Positions 15,124 to 23,176 of a stretch of DNA of 26,964 bases are shown in pieces. The notes under the pieces are model-generated. The model was not told the DNA's origin. It was given only the letters and a program-made list of their open reading frames with translations, and did no database searches. The stretch lies in contig JAEVZK010000120.1 in assembly GCA_023392285.1 (NCBI GenBank), positions 1 through 26,964 of the forward strand, in the 5' to 3' direction. The number at the start of each line of letters is the position of its first letter. Positions within the stretch are counted from its first letter, which is position 1. The position numbers and the translations under genes are program-made. The DNA is from Armatimonadota bacterium (GTDB lineage: Bacteria; Armatimonadota; Fimbriimonadia; Fimbriimonadales; Fimbriimonadaceae).

Positions 15124-15489
15124 TTACCGGCGACGTGGCCAACCTGAATAGGGCCAGCCATTCACCGGAGAGTTCAAGCCTCCATTCCAGCCGTAGCCGG
15201 GATTCCAGCCGTAGCCGTGATTCCAGCCGTATCCAAATCCTTTCCCAAGCGACTCGAAATAACCACCGTAATAGGGAACGATCAAGATCGATCCTGCACT
15301 CGGCTGGTTCATCCATATGCTCTGAAGCGGATCGCTGCTGCCAGCTATGTACACGTGCGGCTTGAAGGGCGACAAGATTGTCGTTCCACCCGCTTGCGTG
15401 CGATACCATCCCTGGGCGGCGGCGCCAGTCGTTAGACCTGCTGTCAGCACCGCTGTTGCCACGAGCATCTGTGTGATTCGATTCCGCAT
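15124..15489 (-). CDS. Small secreted protein with GYGWN repeats
   Basis: 121 residues. MRNRITQMLVATAVLTAGLTTGAAAQ is a classical signal peptide (Arg-rich start, hydrophobic core, AAA-Q cleavage). The mature part of about 95 residues has a beta-like middle (TTILSPFKPHVYIAGSS, AGSILIVPYYGGYF) and a C-terminal low-complexity zone: three GYGWN units (residues 86-103) and then GWPYSGWPRRR. Aromatic Gly/Tyr/Trp/Asn repeats are seen in surface and matrix proteins; no family is recognised. GGAGG lies six bases before the ATG, a perfect inverted repeat sits just upstream of that, and an intrinsic terminator follows the stop, so it looks like a single-gene transcript. A plus-strand frame across the same region lacks these signs. 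Confidence 0.8.
   Translation of the reverse strand: MRNRITQMLVATAVLTAGLTTGAAAQGWYRTQAGGTTILSPFKPHVYIAGSSDPLQSIWMNQPSAGSILIVPYYGGYFESLGKGFGYGWNHGYGWNPGYGWNGGLNSPVNGWPYSGWPRRR
15184..15234. repeat. Three 18-base tandem units coding for GYGWN repeats
   Basis: On the plus strand ATTCCAGCCGTAGCCGGG (15184), ATTCCAGCCGTAGCCGTG (15202) and a third, shorter copy (15220) follow each other without gaps. They are nearly identical at the DNA level, so the array may have arisen by recent slippage and could vary in copy number between strains. Confidence 0.85.
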
Positions 15490-15502
15490 TTCACACCTCC
15501 AC

Positions 15503-15517
15503 TAGGTTTGGAACCTA
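15503..15517. promoter_or_regulatory. Inverted repeat upstream of the GYGWN-repeat gene
   Basis: TAGGTT-TGG-AACCTA is a perfect six-base inverted repeat, three bases beyond the GGAGG ribosome site of the gene that starts at 15489. It could be an operator or a 5'-leader hairpin. A minus-strand TCTAAT further upstream (about 15523-15528) is a possible -10 box. Confidence 0.4.
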
Positions 15518-15644
15518 AAGCATTAGACGAAGCTGCCGAAACGTTGTTTCTCGCCCGCCGCCTTTAGACAAGCACAGAATGTGGCCATAAATGCGCAGGA
15601 CTTGAGAGGATTTGCTTCGGTTCGCACAAGTTCACGCGGTAAAA

Positions 15645-15673
15645 TTGCAAGCAAGGGTGATTTCCGTTACAAT
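15645..15673 (+). promoter_or_regulatory. Sigma-70-like promoter of murA
   Basis: TTGCAA (15645-15650), a 17-base spacer and TACAAT (15668-15673), the last matching five of six consensus bases. Transcription would start near 15680, leaving a leader of about 30 bases with a strong GGAGGGGG ribosome site before the ATG at 15710. Confidence 0.7.
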
Positions 15674-15709
15674 GCGGGTAGTTCGCAAGTCTCCATGGAG
15701 GGGGATCCG

Positions 15710-16984
15710 ATGAATGTGTTTCAAATAAAAGGTGGCAACAGACTTCAAGGAAAAGTCGATGTTGCTGGCAGTAAAAATACAGCGTTAGCTATTATGTCTG
15801 CGGTTGTCTTGGCAGAAGGCGAAACCGTGCTTCACAACATTCCGAATGTTTCGGACACCCGCATTAAAGCCTCGCTGCTTGAGAAGTTTGGTGCCATTGT
15901 TCGGTGGGAAGGCACTACCCTTTACGTCGACTGCTCAAACATGCGCCAGGGTCTCGCCGACGAGGAGACGGTCCGTGCCATTCGCACGTCGTTTTACCTG
16001 CTTGGCCCGCTCATGGCTCGCATTGGTGCAGTCGAAATGCCTGCGCCAGGCGGCTGCAAAATTGGTGCGCGCCCGGTAGATTTTCATTTGAAGGGCTTGG
16101 CTCTTTTAGGTGCTACCGTCGATCTCTCTGGTGGCGTGTATCGGGCTTCTTCGGAAGGTTTGAAGGGTGCCGAGATCTACTTAGATTTCCCAAGCGCCGG
16201 CGCAACCCAGCACCTGATGACCACAGCGACGCTGGCCCAGGGACACACGATCATCCAAAACGCGGCGATGGAACCAGAAGTGGTCGCCTTAGCGGCATTT
16301 CTCAACTGCCTCGGAGCGAGAATCCAGGGGGCAGGCTCTTCGACGATTACCATAGAAGGGGTCGAAAAACTGCGCGGCTGCGAGTTCCGCATTCCCGCCG
16401 ATCGCATGCAAGCGGCTACCTATCTTCTTGCAGGAGCGATCACGAAGGGTGACATCACCGTGTGCGGCATCTTGCCAAGCGACCAGACTCCAGTCGTGAA
16501 CAAATTACGAGAGGCGGGCGCGCAAATTGAAGAAGGACATGATTGGATACGGATCGTTGCAACCAAGCGGTTGAGAGCCATCAAGGTCAAGACGATGCCG
16601 CATCCTGGATTCCCAACCGACATGCAGCAGCCAATGGCCGCCCTCTTGACACTTGCTAACGGCACCAGCATCATCGACGAGACCATTTATGAAAGTCGTC
16701 ACGGTCACGTACCCGAGCTTGAGCGGATGGGAGCTAATATTCGGATTGAAGGTCGAGCGGCGATTATCACTGGGACGAGAAAGCTTAAGGGGGCAAAGGT
16801 CGAAGCCAGCGACCTTCGCGCAGGAGCGGCCCTCGTCCTCGCGGGCCTCGCTGCGGAAGGCGAAACGATCGTTAGGAACATTCACTTCATCGACCGGGGC
16901 TATGCAGAGTTTGAGCAAACACTCCGCTCCCTCGGCGCGGAGATTGAGCGAGTCCCCGTCGCGTCTCTCGTCGACGAAGAGTAA
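15710..16984 (+). CDS. murA: UDP-N-acetylglucosamine 1-carboxyvinyltransferase
   Basis: Transfers enolpyruvate from PEP to UDP-GlcNAc, the first committed peptidoglycan step; cytoplasmic. 424 residues, normal length. The start MNVFQIKGGNRLQGKVDVAG leads to SKNTAL with Lys22 and Asn23 as in E. coli. The loop cysteine that fosfomycin alkylates is kept at about residue 116 (PGGCKIGARPVD), so a Cys-type MurA. HPGFPTDMQQPMAALL and VPELERMGANIRIEG are further signatures. ATG at 15710 is chosen because GGAGGGGG lies directly upstream; the frame is open back to 15581 but a promoter sits inside that stretch. mreB follows after about 20 bases, so the pair form an envelope operon, as murA and mbl lie close together in Bacillus. 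Confidence 0.97.
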   Translation: MNVFQIKGGNRLQGKVDVAGSKNTALAIMSAVVLAEGETVLHNIPNVSDTRIKASLLEKFGAIVRWEGTTLYVDCSNMRQGLADEETVRAIRTSFYLLGPLMARIGAVEMPAPGGCKIGARPVDFHLKGLALLGATVDLSGGVYRASSEGLKGAEIYLDFPSAGATQHLMTTATLAQGHTIIQNAAMEPEVVALAAFLNCLGARIQGAGSSTITIEGVEKLRGCEFRIPADRMQAATYLLAGAITKGDITVCGILPSDQTPVVNKLREAGAQIEEGHDWIRIVATKRLRAIKVKTMPHPGFPTDMQQPMAALLTLANGTSIIDETIYESRHGHVPELERMGANIRIEGRAAIITGTRKLKGAKVEASDLRAGAALVLAGLAAEGETIVRNIHFIDRGYAEFEQTLRSLGAEIERVPVASLVDEE

Positions 16985-17007
16985 AGAACGATGGCTCAGG
17001 AGTGAAC

Positions 17008-18021
17008 GTGAATCTCGCTCCTGAGCTGGGAATCGATCTGGGTACCGCCAACATCCTCGTCTACAAGACTGGAAAGGGCCTGATCCTCAACGAACCATCC
17101 GTCGTTGCCATTTCGACAAAAACTGGCAAAGTCCTAAAGGTGGGCAACGAGGCTTATGAAATGTTGGGGCGCACACCCGACAGTATTCGCGCGATCCGCC
17201 CGTTGCAGGATGGTGTCATTGCTGATTACACCACGACTCTCAAATTGCTTCAGTACATCATCGACCGGGCCTGCGGAATTCGTCGAATTTTCAAGCCCAG
17301 AACCCTCATTTGCGTTCCGAGCGGAGTCACAACGGTTGAGCGTCGAGCCGTGCTGCAGGCGGCACGAGAGGCTGGAGCCGGCGAGGCTTTGACCTTGGAG
17401 GAGCCGATGGCTGCCGCCATTGGGGCTGGTTTACCCGTCACTGAGCCGGGAGGCAATATGGTGATCGACATCGGGGGCGGAACCGCCGATGTCGCCGTCA
17501 TCTCACTCGGGGGAACGGTTCTGTCGGCAAGCGTACGGGTCGGCGGCAGCAAATTCGATGAAGTGATCATCCGCCATCTGCGCAATGCCTACAACCTTGC
17601 CATCGGCGACAACACGGCGGAGGATCTTAAGATCAAAATCGGCTCCGTTTGGCCACTCCCTCAGGAGTTGCGAATGGAGGTTCGCGGCCGAGACCTCGTG
17701 ACTGGCTTGCCCGGCACAGTGGAAATCGGCAGTGACGAATTACGAGATGCGCTACTTGAGCCAACGCTTCAGATTGCCGAAAGGCTGTGCTGGGCACTCG
17801 AACAAACCCCGCCTGAACTCGCGTCCGATATTATCGAGCGTGGCATCACCCTAACAGGGGGAGGCGCGCTGATGCGAGGACTCGATAGGCTCCTGTACAG
17901 CAAAACTGATATAAAGGTAAAGGTGGCGGAGAATGCCTTAACCTGCGTTGCAGTTGGGACTGGTAAGGCGCTGGAGCAACTGGAGCTTATCCGCCATAAC
18001 GGAGCGATCACGACAATCTGA
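17008..18021 (+). CDS. mreB: Rod-shape protein, MreB/Mbl actin homologue
   Basis: Bacterial actin that guides side-wall synthesis at the inner membrane. About 337 residues, normal for MreB. The phosphate-1 motif LGIDLGTANILVYKTGKGL, EPSVVAI, the phosphate-2 segment MVIDIGGGTADVAVISLGG near residues 150-170, and the adenosine motif ITLTGGGALMRGLDRL are present. There are two close GTG starts (17002 and 17008). AGGAG at 16998-17002 is five bases before the second but overlaps the first, so I use 17008. No mreC, mreD, pbp2 or rodA follows, and close linkage to murA resembles mbl loci, so a second paralogue may exist elsewhere. Its TGA overlaps the next ATG by one base. Confidence 0.95.
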   Translation: MNLAPELGIDLGTANILVYKTGKGLILNEPSVVAISTKTGKVLKVGNEAYEMLGRTPDSIRAIRPLQDGVIADYTTTLKLLQYIIDRACGIRRIFKPRTLICVPSGVTTVERRAVLQAAREAGAGEALTLEEPMAAAIGAGLPVTEPGGNMVIDIGGGTADVAVISLGGTVLSASVRVGGSKFDEVIIRHLRNAYNLAIGDNTAEDLKIKIGSVWPLPQELRMEVRGRDLVTGLPGTVEIGSDELRDALLEPTLQIAERLCWALEQTPPELASDIIERGITLTGGGALMRGLDRLLYSKTDIKVKVAENALTCVAVGTGKALEQLELIRHNGAITTI

Positions 18022-18515
18022 TGAAAACACTTCTTGCACTGAGTCTTGCCCTTTTTTGCAGCATCGGATGGTCGGCCGACACACCGGTGACCCGAAAGGA
18101 AGCGGCTTCCGTGTTCTCAAAAATGAGCAAGATTCTGCGAAGAGTTTTACACATATCTTCGGCCGCCAAGGAGTTTAAGTCTGGAGACGGAATCGCCACC
18201 CGGGACGAGGTGCTCGCGCAGCTCTCCAGCTACCTCGACCTAATTCGCCCCAGCTTCCGCGTTACAACTGCACCGCAGCCATTTGACCGCAGCGTCCTCA
18301 CGTTGAAGTCAAGCAAATCGGTTGCACTTGCGGAGAAACTATCTCGCGCAGGTTTTCTCGATCCCTACGGGCCTCTGATTCGCAGCCGCGCGATTGGACT
18401 TACGCCTGAAGAATTTGGCGACGTCCTCAGCTACTTCCTGTCCCGAGTTGCGGAAGCCACGCATACACCAAACAGCAAGTTCTCTCCCGGACTGATGCCG
18501 GACGGCGGCGGCTAA
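18021..18515 (+). CDS. Secreted protein of unknown function coupled to mreB
   Basis: 164 residues. MKTLLALSLALFCSIGWSA is a clear signal peptide with likely cleavage before DTPVT. The mature part is mostly helical and without cysteines: TRKEAASVFSKMSKILRRVLH, then ATRDEVLAQLSSYLDLIRPSFRVT, and VALAEKLSRAGFLDPYGPLI. The opening TRKEAASVF and the later TPEEFGDVLSYFL look faintly like surface-layer homology helices but are too divergent to call. It starts on TGATG shared with the mreB stop, so it is made together with MreB. No family is recognised. A periplasmic envelope role in step with cell elongation is an inference from position only. Confidence 0.8.
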   Translation: MKTLLALSLALFCSIGWSADTPVTRKEAASVFSKMSKILRRVLHISSAAKEFKSGDGIATRDEVLAQLSSYLDLIRPSFRVTTAPQPFDRSVLTLKSSKSVALAEKLSRAGFLDPYGPLIRSRAIGLTPEEFGDVLSYFLSRVAEATHTPNSKFSPGLMPDGGG

Positions 18516-18582
18516 GTCTCCTCGATCTTCGGGCACGCTCTTGATTTCCTGAAATCTGCCGACACTTTTACCAGGTGTTTAG

Positions 18583-20229
18583 ATGAGCGCGATTGCCCAA
18601 AATAGTTCAGATTCGACTTCCCTTCCCTTTACCGGGGAACGCATGGTTCCTCACGCGAGTGACGTAGCCACCGAGCTGTTTCATTGGCAGAGATACCTAT
18701 TTCTCAGGCCATGGTACGAGGCGAAGCGAATTATAGACGCAGCCAGTGGCGAAGGCTACGGCTCCAATTACGCGTCCAACTTCGCGCAATCGGTGCACGG
18801 GCTCGATCTGTCGAACGAGGCAATTCTGCACGCTCGCAGAAAGTATCCGCGCTGCCAATTTGACGCTCAAGACGTCTGCGAAGCCGACTACAGCCAAGCG
18901 GACCTCGTCCTTTCCTTTGAAACGATAGAGCACCTGCCATCGCCGGAAAAGTTTCTCGCCGCTCTTCAATCGTGCACGGGACAAATCGTCATTTCTACAC
19001 CCAACCGGAATTTGCATTCTCCGGGCAATTGCCTAGTTGACAAACCGCACAACCCCTTCCACACTGTCGAATGGGATCCAAGTGAGTTCGCTGATCTCAT
19101 CCAGGGACGTTTTGAGGGCCGTCAAGTGCGCTTCCTGTCTCAAGATGCCACCTGGCCGGGCACAATTCGTGAAGGCCTGAAGCAAGACTCCGCCTACACG
19201 ATTGCAGTCATTGGCGATTTGGAGCTGCCGACTTGGCCAAAGCTGGGCATTTCTGTCCCGACCGTCAATGGAAGCGCTCGATGCCGAGACCTCGTTGCGA
19301 ACTTGACTAGATTCTATCCCGGCGACGTTGAGTTTGCCATCGTGAACAATGGCAGCCGCCCGCACGAGACCGCAGCGCTGCTTCAGCTTCAATCAGACTT
19401 TCCATCTCACGTCCATTTGATCAACTTGAAGCAGAACGTCGGCTACGGTCGTGGCGCAAATGTGGGCCTCGACTTTTTGTCCGAAGAGGGCCGCTTTGAC
19501 TACTTCGTCGTCAGCAATGATGACGTTGTGCCGTCAATCGATTGCATTCCCCAACTCGTCTCCGCGATGGAGGAGCTTGTTCAGGGCGATCACAATCCCG
19601 GCGTCATCGGTCCGGTCACGAACAACATCTCCGGCGAGCAACAGGTTCAAATAGGCGCGTACCGTTCTTTGGCCGAAATGTTAGACAAATCCGAACTATT
19701 CCATCGAGATCATCATTCAACTGCGACTTCTGCAAGTCAGCTTCGGGGACTCTTTATGTTGATCCATCCGAGGTGCCTGAGTGAAATCGGCGGATTTGAT
19801 CCTCGGTTCGGCTTCGGCAACTTTGAAGACGACGACCACAATCTTCGGTGTCGCTTGGCGGGCTTTACCCTCTGGATCGCGGATGGCGCCTTTCTGCACC
19901 ATCAAGGCTCAACCACGTTTGAGGAACTGAAGATTGATTACTCGTCCAGCATCAATCGCAATCTGCAGCTCATGCTTGAAAAATGGAAGATGCAGAACTT
20001 TAACGAATTTCTCAGCCTGAAATCGGCACCGAAGGGAGTCAGTCTCAAAGTCGACCTAAAGGCGCTGCCTGAAACCAGCGGCAAATATGTGGAATTATTC
20101 GGCGAACCGGTGGATTTGATTAAGCAGGCTAGCGATATGGAATTTGCAGCTTTTGTGTTCAAACAGATACAAATCGGCGGGCGAGAATCACGTCTTGCAA
20201 TTATCGAAGCTTTGGCTGAACCGAGATAA
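18583..20229 (+). CDS. SAM methyltransferase - family 2 glycosyltransferase fusion
   Basis: 548 residues in two parts. Residues 1-200 are a class I methyltransferase: the family-specific LPFTGERMVPH, motif I IDAASGEGYGS (about 51-61), DLVLSFETIEHLPSPEKFL and IVISTPNRN. Residues 220-450 are a GT-A glycosyltransferase: VEFAIVNNGSRPHE, NVGYGRGANVGLDFL, the metal-binding YFVVSNDDVV (Asp313-314), LIHPRCLSEIGGFDPRFGFGNFEDDD cut by one catalytic acidic cluster, and HHQGSTTFEEL. Such fusions occur in O-antigen and protein glycosylation loci, where both activities act on the same glycan. The last 90 residues match nothing I know. Cytoplasmic; no membrane segment. It stands alone between mreB's partner and gspE, so acceptor and pathway are open. 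Confidence 0.88.
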   Translation: MSAIAQNSSDSTSLPFTGERMVPHASDVATELFHWQRYLFLRPWYEAKRIIDAASGEGYGSNYASNFAQSVHGLDLSNEAILHARRKYPRCQFDAQDVCEADYSQADLVLSFETIEHLPSPEKFLAALQSCTGQIVISTPNRNLHSPGNCLVDKPHNPFHTVEWDPSEFADLIQGRFEGRQVRFLSQDATWPGTIREGLKQDSAYTIAVIGDLELPTWPKLGISVPTVNGSARCRDLVANLTRFYPGDVEFAIVNNGSRPHETAALLQLQSDFPSHVHLINLKQNVGYGRGANVGLDFLSEEGRFDYFVVSNDDVVPSIDCIPQLVSAMEELVQGDHNPGVIGPVTNNISGEQQVQIGAYRSLAEMLDKSELFHRDHHSTATSASQLRGLFMLIHPRCLSEIGGFDPRFGFGNFEDDDHNLRCRLAGFTLWIADGAFLHHQGSTTFEELKIDYSSSINRNLQLMLEKWKMQNFNEFLSLKSAPKGVSLKVDLKALPETSGKYVELFGEPVDLIKQASDMEFAAFVFKQIQIGGRESRLAIIEALAEPR

Positions 20230-20234
20230 GGTCC

Positions 20235-20265
20235 CGCCTTTCAGTTCTTCTTCATCTGAAAGACG
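20235..20265 (+). terminator. Hairpin between the fusion gene and gspE, possible terminator
   Basis: CGCCTTTCAG and CTGAAAGACG pair with one mismatch (seven perfect inner pairs) around an 11-base pyrimidine-rich loop, six bases after the TAA at 20229. There is no U-run, so it could instead be a processing site or an operator before the gsp operon. Confidence 0.35.
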
Positions 20266-20321
20266 CATTGTATGGTTGGCGCACGTAAACAGCTTTGAGC
20301 CGTCGCACGCGCTGACCACGC

Positions 20322-21890
20322 ATGAGCACCAATCTATCCACGACGAATACCCTTCCCGCCAACGTCGAAGCAGGCTTCGAATCGGTTGATCTATCGGTTG
20401 TAAAGCCAGACGAACAAGCTATGGCACTGGTGCCGAGTGAGTTCGCTCTGAAGCAACAGGTCTTGCCGCTGCGTTTGGAGGGGGAGACCTTGGTGGTTGC
20501 CATCGGATCAGTGTCTTCTCTAGCCGCCGTCGACGATCTAGGCATCTTGCTCGGAAAGCCAGTGTTTCCCGTCCTAGCGGAGTCGCAGCTCATCCGGGAT
20601 CGCATCGAGGAGTACTTCCTTGAGAAGATGCTGGCTGGGATGCCAGGTGAAGAAGCGACTGCAAACATCACTGAAATCGACGAGAACGACCTCGCCGACT
20701 TAACGAGATTGGCCGGGGAGACCGCGGTGGTGCAGATGGTTAACCTCGTGTTTGCCACTGCCGTAAGAGACGGGGCAAGCGACATTCACATCGAACCCTA
20801 CGAGCGAGATGTAAAGATTCGAATGAGAATTGATGGCATGCTGCAGGATATGATGCGCCCCCCAAAGCGCATGCACGCCGCGCTCGTTTCCCGCATTAAG
20901 ATTCTCGGGGAGATGAACATTGCCGAACGACGCTTGCCCCAAGATGGCCGCATCAAGATCACCATCGCAGGCAGGCAAATCGACGTGCGCGTCTCAATAC
21001 TGCCGACCGTGTTTGGGGAGCGAGCCGTCATGCGAATACTCGACAAAGGCACCGCTATGCTTGGCCTCGAAGAGTTGGGGATGCAGGCGGACACACTTGA
21101 GAAGTATCGAAAGCTGATCTCGATCCCCTACGGCATCATTCTCGCGACTGGCCCCACCGGTTCTGGAAAATCAACCTCGCTATACGCGTCTCTGCAAGAG
21201 ATTTGGAAGCCAAGTGTCAACATTATTACGGTCGAAGACCCGGTCGAGTATCAGGTCCCCGGCATTTCGCAAATGCAGGTGCGGGCAAATATCGGTCTCA
21301 CGTTTGCGAGCGGCTTGCGTTCAATCGTGCGGCAAGACCCCGACGTGATTATGGTCGGTGAAATTCGAGACCACGAGACGGCAGAAATCGCCATCCACGC
21401 AGCGCTCACCGGTCACCTCGTTTTCTCCACCCTCCACACGAATGATGCTGCCGGCGCGGTAACTCGATTGCTCGACATGGGAGTCGAACCGTTCCTCGCG
21501 GCCTCGTCCTTGAGCGGAATTGTCGCCCAGCGACTGCTCAGGCGCAACTGCCAAAACTGTTTGCAGTCTTACAAGCCAAGCTATGAATCTCTGCGAGCCA
21601 TCGGTGTCACCGAGGCAGAGGAACAATCCACAACATTTATGCATGGAGTCGGTTGCGATAAGTGCCATGGAAGCGGCTTCCGGGGGCGCCAGGGCCTCTA
21701 TGAGCTCCTCCTCATCGACGAAGAGATCAGACGCATGACCGTGGATCGGGCGTCCGCCAGTGTGATCAAGCAGCACGCCATAAAGACTCAAAACATGCGA
21801 ACACTTTTAGGCGAGGGCAAACTTGCAGCCATCGCTGGCAAGACCACCCCCGAGGAAGTCATGCGCGTTGTTCAGCGAGAGGATTTTTAA
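20322..21890 (+). CDS. gspE: Type II secretion ATPase GspE
   Basis: Hexameric cytoplasmic ATPase that powers pseudopilus assembly. 522 residues. The N-terminal MshEN/T2SSE-N domain spans about residues 20-110 (ALVPSEFALKQQVLPLRLEG). The RecA-like domain has GPTGSGKSTSLYASL (Walker A, about 277-290), the Asp box VNIITVEDPVEYQ, Walker B DPDVIMVGEIRDHETAEIA and the His box TGHLVFSTLHTNDA. The zinc-binding C-M domain has two pairs, Cys410/Cys413 and Cys445/Cys448. PilB shares these features; the gspF-K genes that follow settle the name. ATG at 20322 has no Shine-Dalgarno site. First gene of the operon in this window, 27 bases before gspF. Confidence 0.95.
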   Translation: MSTNLSTTNTLPANVEAGFESVDLSVVKPDEQAMALVPSEFALKQQVLPLRLEGETLVVAIGSVSSLAAVDDLGILLGKPVFPVLAESQLIRDRIEEYFLEKMLAGMPGEEATANITEIDENDLADLTRLAGETAVVQMVNLVFATAVRDGASDIHIEPYERDVKIRMRIDGMLQDMMRPPKRMHAALVSRIKILGEMNIAERRLPQDGRIKITIAGRQIDVRVSILPTVFGERAVMRILDKGTAMLGLEELGMQADTLEKYRKLISIPYGIILATGPTGSGKSTSLYASLQEIWKPSVNIITVEDPVEYQVPGISQMQVRANIGLTFASGLRSIVRQDPDVIMVGEIRDHETAEIAIHAALTGHLVFSTLHTNDAAGAVTRLLDMGVEPFLAASSLSGIVAQRLLRRNCQNCLQSYKPSYESLRAIGVTEAEEQSTTFMHGVGCDKCHGSGFRGRQGLYELLLIDEEIRRMTVDRASASVIKQHAIKTQNMRTLLGEGKLAAIAGKTTPEEVMRVVQREDF

Positions 21891-21917
21891 GTTCCGCCGA
21901 ACCCAATCACCTGATCT

Positions 21918-23126
21918 ATGACTTTCGCTTACACCGCCTTAGAACCCTCAGGCAAGAAGAAGTCTGGCTTCATCGATGCTTCTGACAAGGAGGCCGCGAT
22001 CGCCGCGGTGACTCGCGATGGCAAGTTCATCGTTGAGATTAAGGAGCAGAAAACTGCCACCCAAGCCACCGCCGGTGGCAAGACGAAGAAGCGTGTCAGC
22101 CGCGCCGACCTTGCCCTGTTCACCCGCCGACTCGCTGATCTTTCGGCAGCTGGCCTACCGCTCGATCGTGTGCTGCAGGTGCTCAGTGAGCAGTCAGAGA
22201 GCGGCACCCTTTCCGAGGTGGCGGACAAAGCTTTGGAAGACGTGCGCGGCGGTATGCCGGTGTCTGATGCTTTGGCGAAAAATCCAAAGCTCTTCCCCCC
22301 CATCTACGCGATGACGTTAAAGGCAGGGGAGGCCTCAGGCCAGTTCCCGGAAGTCTCGGATCGGCTGGCTCATTTCCAGGAGTTGGAAGTCACGCGCCGA
22401 AGTCAAATCGTTTCCTCTCTGATCTATCCCGGAATTTTGGCTATGACCGCAGTTGGGGTTGTCACTTTCCTTCTCACGTTTGTCGTTCCTAAACTATCAG
22501 GAGTTTTCTCGAGCCTCGGCACAAATCTGCCCGCCAGCACAGTGCTGCTCCTTGCGATCTCGGACTTTATCTCCCAGAGATGGCTGGTGATTCTCGGAAT
22601 CATTGTTGGGCTGATCGTGTTCTACCGACTCTGGACGAAGACCGAGCAGGGCGCGCACACGCGTGACGGAATCATCTTAAAGATGCCCCTGATCGGGCCG
22701 GTTGTCTCCAAGGCGACGGTCTCCCGCTACTCACGTGTACTCGCGACCCTCGTCTTCGGTGGTGTTCCGATTTTGGAAGCCTTGCATCTGAGCGGTCTGG
22801 CGGCAGGCAATCGCGTGTTCATCGAGAGTAGTTCGCAAGTCGAGCAGGAGGTGCGCGAAGGTAGGGGAATCGCTGAAGCAATGCGCGACACCGGTGCCTT
22901 TCCTCCCGTCCTTACCAATATGGTCGCGGTGGGTGAGGAAACCGGCGACCTTCCCAAGATGCTCGGACGTGTGTCGGATTCACTCGATTTCGAAGTGGAT
23001 AATTCGATGCGCAGACTGACCAGTTTGGTCGAGCCGATCATTGTTCTCACGATGGGAGTTGTCGTCGGATTTGTTGTCCTCTCGGTCTTATTGCCCATAA
23101 CTCAGGCTCAAGATCTTGTGAAATAG
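21918..23126 (+). CDS. gspF: Type II secretion inner-membrane platform protein GspF
   Basis: Polytopic membrane protein that links the GspE ATPase to the pseudopilus. 402 residues, normal length. The N-terminus MTFAYTALEPSGKKKSGFIDA is the usual start. Two repeated T2SSF domains are visible, RADLALFTRRLADLSAAGLPLDRVL and KATVSRYSRVLATLVFGGVPILEAL. Three membrane segments are seen: IYPGILAMTAVGVVTFLLTF, WLVILGIIVGLIVFY and the C-terminal IIVLTMGVVVGFVVLSVLLP. No Shine-Dalgarno site precedes the ATG. Follows gspE directly and is separated from gspG by 50 bases. Confidence 0.95.
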   Translation: MTFAYTALEPSGKKKSGFIDASDKEAAIAAVTRDGKFIVEIKEQKTATQATAGGKTKKRVSRADLALFTRRLADLSAAGLPLDRVLQVLSEQSESGTLSEVADKALEDVRGGMPVSDALAKNPKLFPPIYAMTLKAGEASGQFPEVSDRLAHFQELEVTRRSQIVSSLIYPGILAMTAVGVVTFLLTFVVPKLSGVFSSLGTNLPASTVLLLAISDFISQRWLVILGIIVGLIVFYRLWTKTEQGAHTRDGIILKMPLIGPVVSKATVSRYSRVLATLVFGGVPILEALHLSGLAAGNRVFIESSSQVEQEVREGRGIAEAMRDTGAFPPVLTNMVAVGEETGDLPKMLGRVSDSLDFEVDNSMRRLTSLVEPIIVLTMGVVVGFVVLSVLLPITQAQDLVK

Positions 23127-23176
23127 CCGTTTTCATCTGCAATTCAGAGTCAAATTGTATAAGTAGTTAACGCGAC

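Noticed and set aside
14997..15365. Plus-strand open frame of 122 codons rich in Ser and Arg
   Set aside because: Its Ser-Arg repeats are the mirror of the GYGWN repeat on the minus strand, where signal peptide, ribosome site and terminator support the real gene.
15679..15692. GTAGTTCGCAAGTC also found at about 22829-22842
   Set aside because: A single 14-base match, one copy inside gspF coding sequence, without flanking similarity; best taken as chance.
15581..15709. N-terminal extension of murA
   Set aside because: A sigma-70-like promoter and the strong ribosome site lie inside this stretch, and MurA proteins begin at the ATG at 15710.
16991..17005. Four-codon frame ATG-GCT-CAG-GAG-TGA before mreB
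   Set aside because: It contains the mreB ribosome site, but nothing shows that it is translated as a leader peptide.
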